Source: Marinospirillum sp.
GTDB lineage: Bacteria; Pseudomonadota; Gammaproteobacteria; Pseudomonadales; Halomonadaceae
Assembly: GCA_007119985.1 (NCBI GenBank)
Contig: SKOQ01000180.1
Coordinates: 1-23,679, forward strand
DNA: 23,679 nucleotides
Reading direction: 5' to 3'
Part shown: positions 23,340 to 23,679 of the stretch, piece by piece
How positions within the stretch are numbered: position 1 is the stretch's first letter
Layout of the letters: each line of letters opens with the position of its first letter
Notes under the pieces: generated by a model
What the model was told of the DNA's origin: nothing
The model's database searches: none
The model's input: only the letters and a program-made list of their open reading frames with translations
Translations under genes and position numbers: made by a program

Positions 23340-23396
23340 GTTCACGCCAGCAATACTGACGTGAACAGCGATAAGGGGCCTCTGAGCCCCTTTTTT
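23340..23396 (+). terminator. Intrinsic terminator after the phasin gene, with a preceding hairpin
   Basis: AAGGGGC (23373-23379), loop CTCTGA and GCCCCTT (23386-23392) form a 7-bp stem running into six T's (23391-23396). Just before it, GTTCACG (23340-23346) pairs with CGTGAAC (23360-23366). The first hairpin may stabilise the phasin mRNA 3' end. Partial read-through would feed the synthase gene. Confidence 0.85.
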
Positions 23397-23422
23397 ATCT
23401 GGACAGTCAGAGGGTGAGACGC

Positions 23423-23679
23423 ATGAGCGATCAAGTTTCAGATCAAGGGCAGGAAGCCTATAATCCTGCAGAGATGTTTGAATGGATGACCAAAGCGAAC
23501 GAGCGCTATCAAGCTGTGATAGAACAGCTTGTCAGTCGTCATGAGGGCGGAATGAGTGATTCTTCTATGTCCGTCATGAGCGATATGACAGCGCATTTTC
23601 AATCGCTTGGAGAACAGCTCACGAGCAATCCAATGGTCTTGTTTGATGAGCAAATGAGCCTCATGCAAGGTCAGATGGA
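23423..23679 (+). CDS. phaC: PHA synthase (class I-like), N-terminal part, cut by window end
   Basis: Open frame from ATG 23423, with AGGGTGAG before it, to the window edge: 85 codons and no stop. The N-terminus is polar (MSDQVSDQGQEAYNPAEMFE), then helical with WMTKANERYQAVIEQL. LTSNPMVLFDEQMSLMQGQM resembles the segment before the conserved core of class I PhaC, where a D/N-P-x-x-L motif precedes Q-rich helices. The catalytic alpha/beta-hydrolase domain with its lipase-like box lies outside the window, so the call rests on this motif and on the phasin neighbour. It could alternatively be another PHA-associated protein. Confidence 0.7.
   Translation, partial: MSDQVSDQGQEAYNPAEMFEWMTKANERYQAVIEQLVSRHEGGMSDSSMSVMSDMTAHFQSLGEQLTSNPMVLFDEQMSLMQGQM

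Overview
The window looks like a chromosomal segment of an aquatic gammaproteobacterium, probably in or near the Oceanospirillales. This is inferred from the smrB / prmB-aroC neighbourhood (as in Escherichia coli), an Aer-type aerotaxis receptor, SelO, osmolyte-type transporters and polyhydroxyalkanoate (PHA) genes. I see no rRNA, tRNA, insertion sequence, phage gene or CRISPR array. Coding density is high, and several neighbouring genes overlap.

Positions 1-9635 form a signalling island. It begins with a small full-length homologue of photoactive yellow protein (PYP) in which the chromophore-binding cysteine is a serine. A perfect intrinsic-terminator hairpin lies inside its coding sequence. 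A pirin gene converges on it. Then come, on the minus strand, a receiver-PP2C phosphatase and an Aer receptor. On the plus strand are a 927-residue hybrid histidine kinase and an overlapping receiver/HD-GYP protein (predicted cyclic-di-GMP phosphodiesterase). A minus-strand OmpR/PhoB-type regulator and a plus-strand stand-alone Hpt protein complete the set. The hybrid kinase has no Hpt domain of its own, so the nearby Hpt protein is its natural candidate phosphorelay partner (inference).

Positions 9624-17090 are all minus strand. They hold a DEDDh-type exonuclease with a cNMP/CBS/DUF294 protein, a BCCT osmolyte transporter, a two-gene OpuC/OsmF-type ABC importer (ATPase plus a fused substrate-binding/permease protein), and a LysE/RhtB exporter. 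Positions 17227-19418 carry selO (protein AMPylase) and an isolated CheX-type phosphatase gene with a clear terminator.

Positions 19441-22304 are core genes: smrB diverging from prmB-aroC. A 21-bp tandem duplication precedes aroC, and a two-tier hairpin follows it. Positions 22417-23679 are a PHA module: a small DUF6489-like gene, a phasin, a terminator, and the start of a class I-like PHA synthase gene cut by the window edge.

The best candidates for something new are the cysteine-less PYP with its internal terminator and the phosphorelay island beside it. All family assignments come from reading the translations; no database search was possible.
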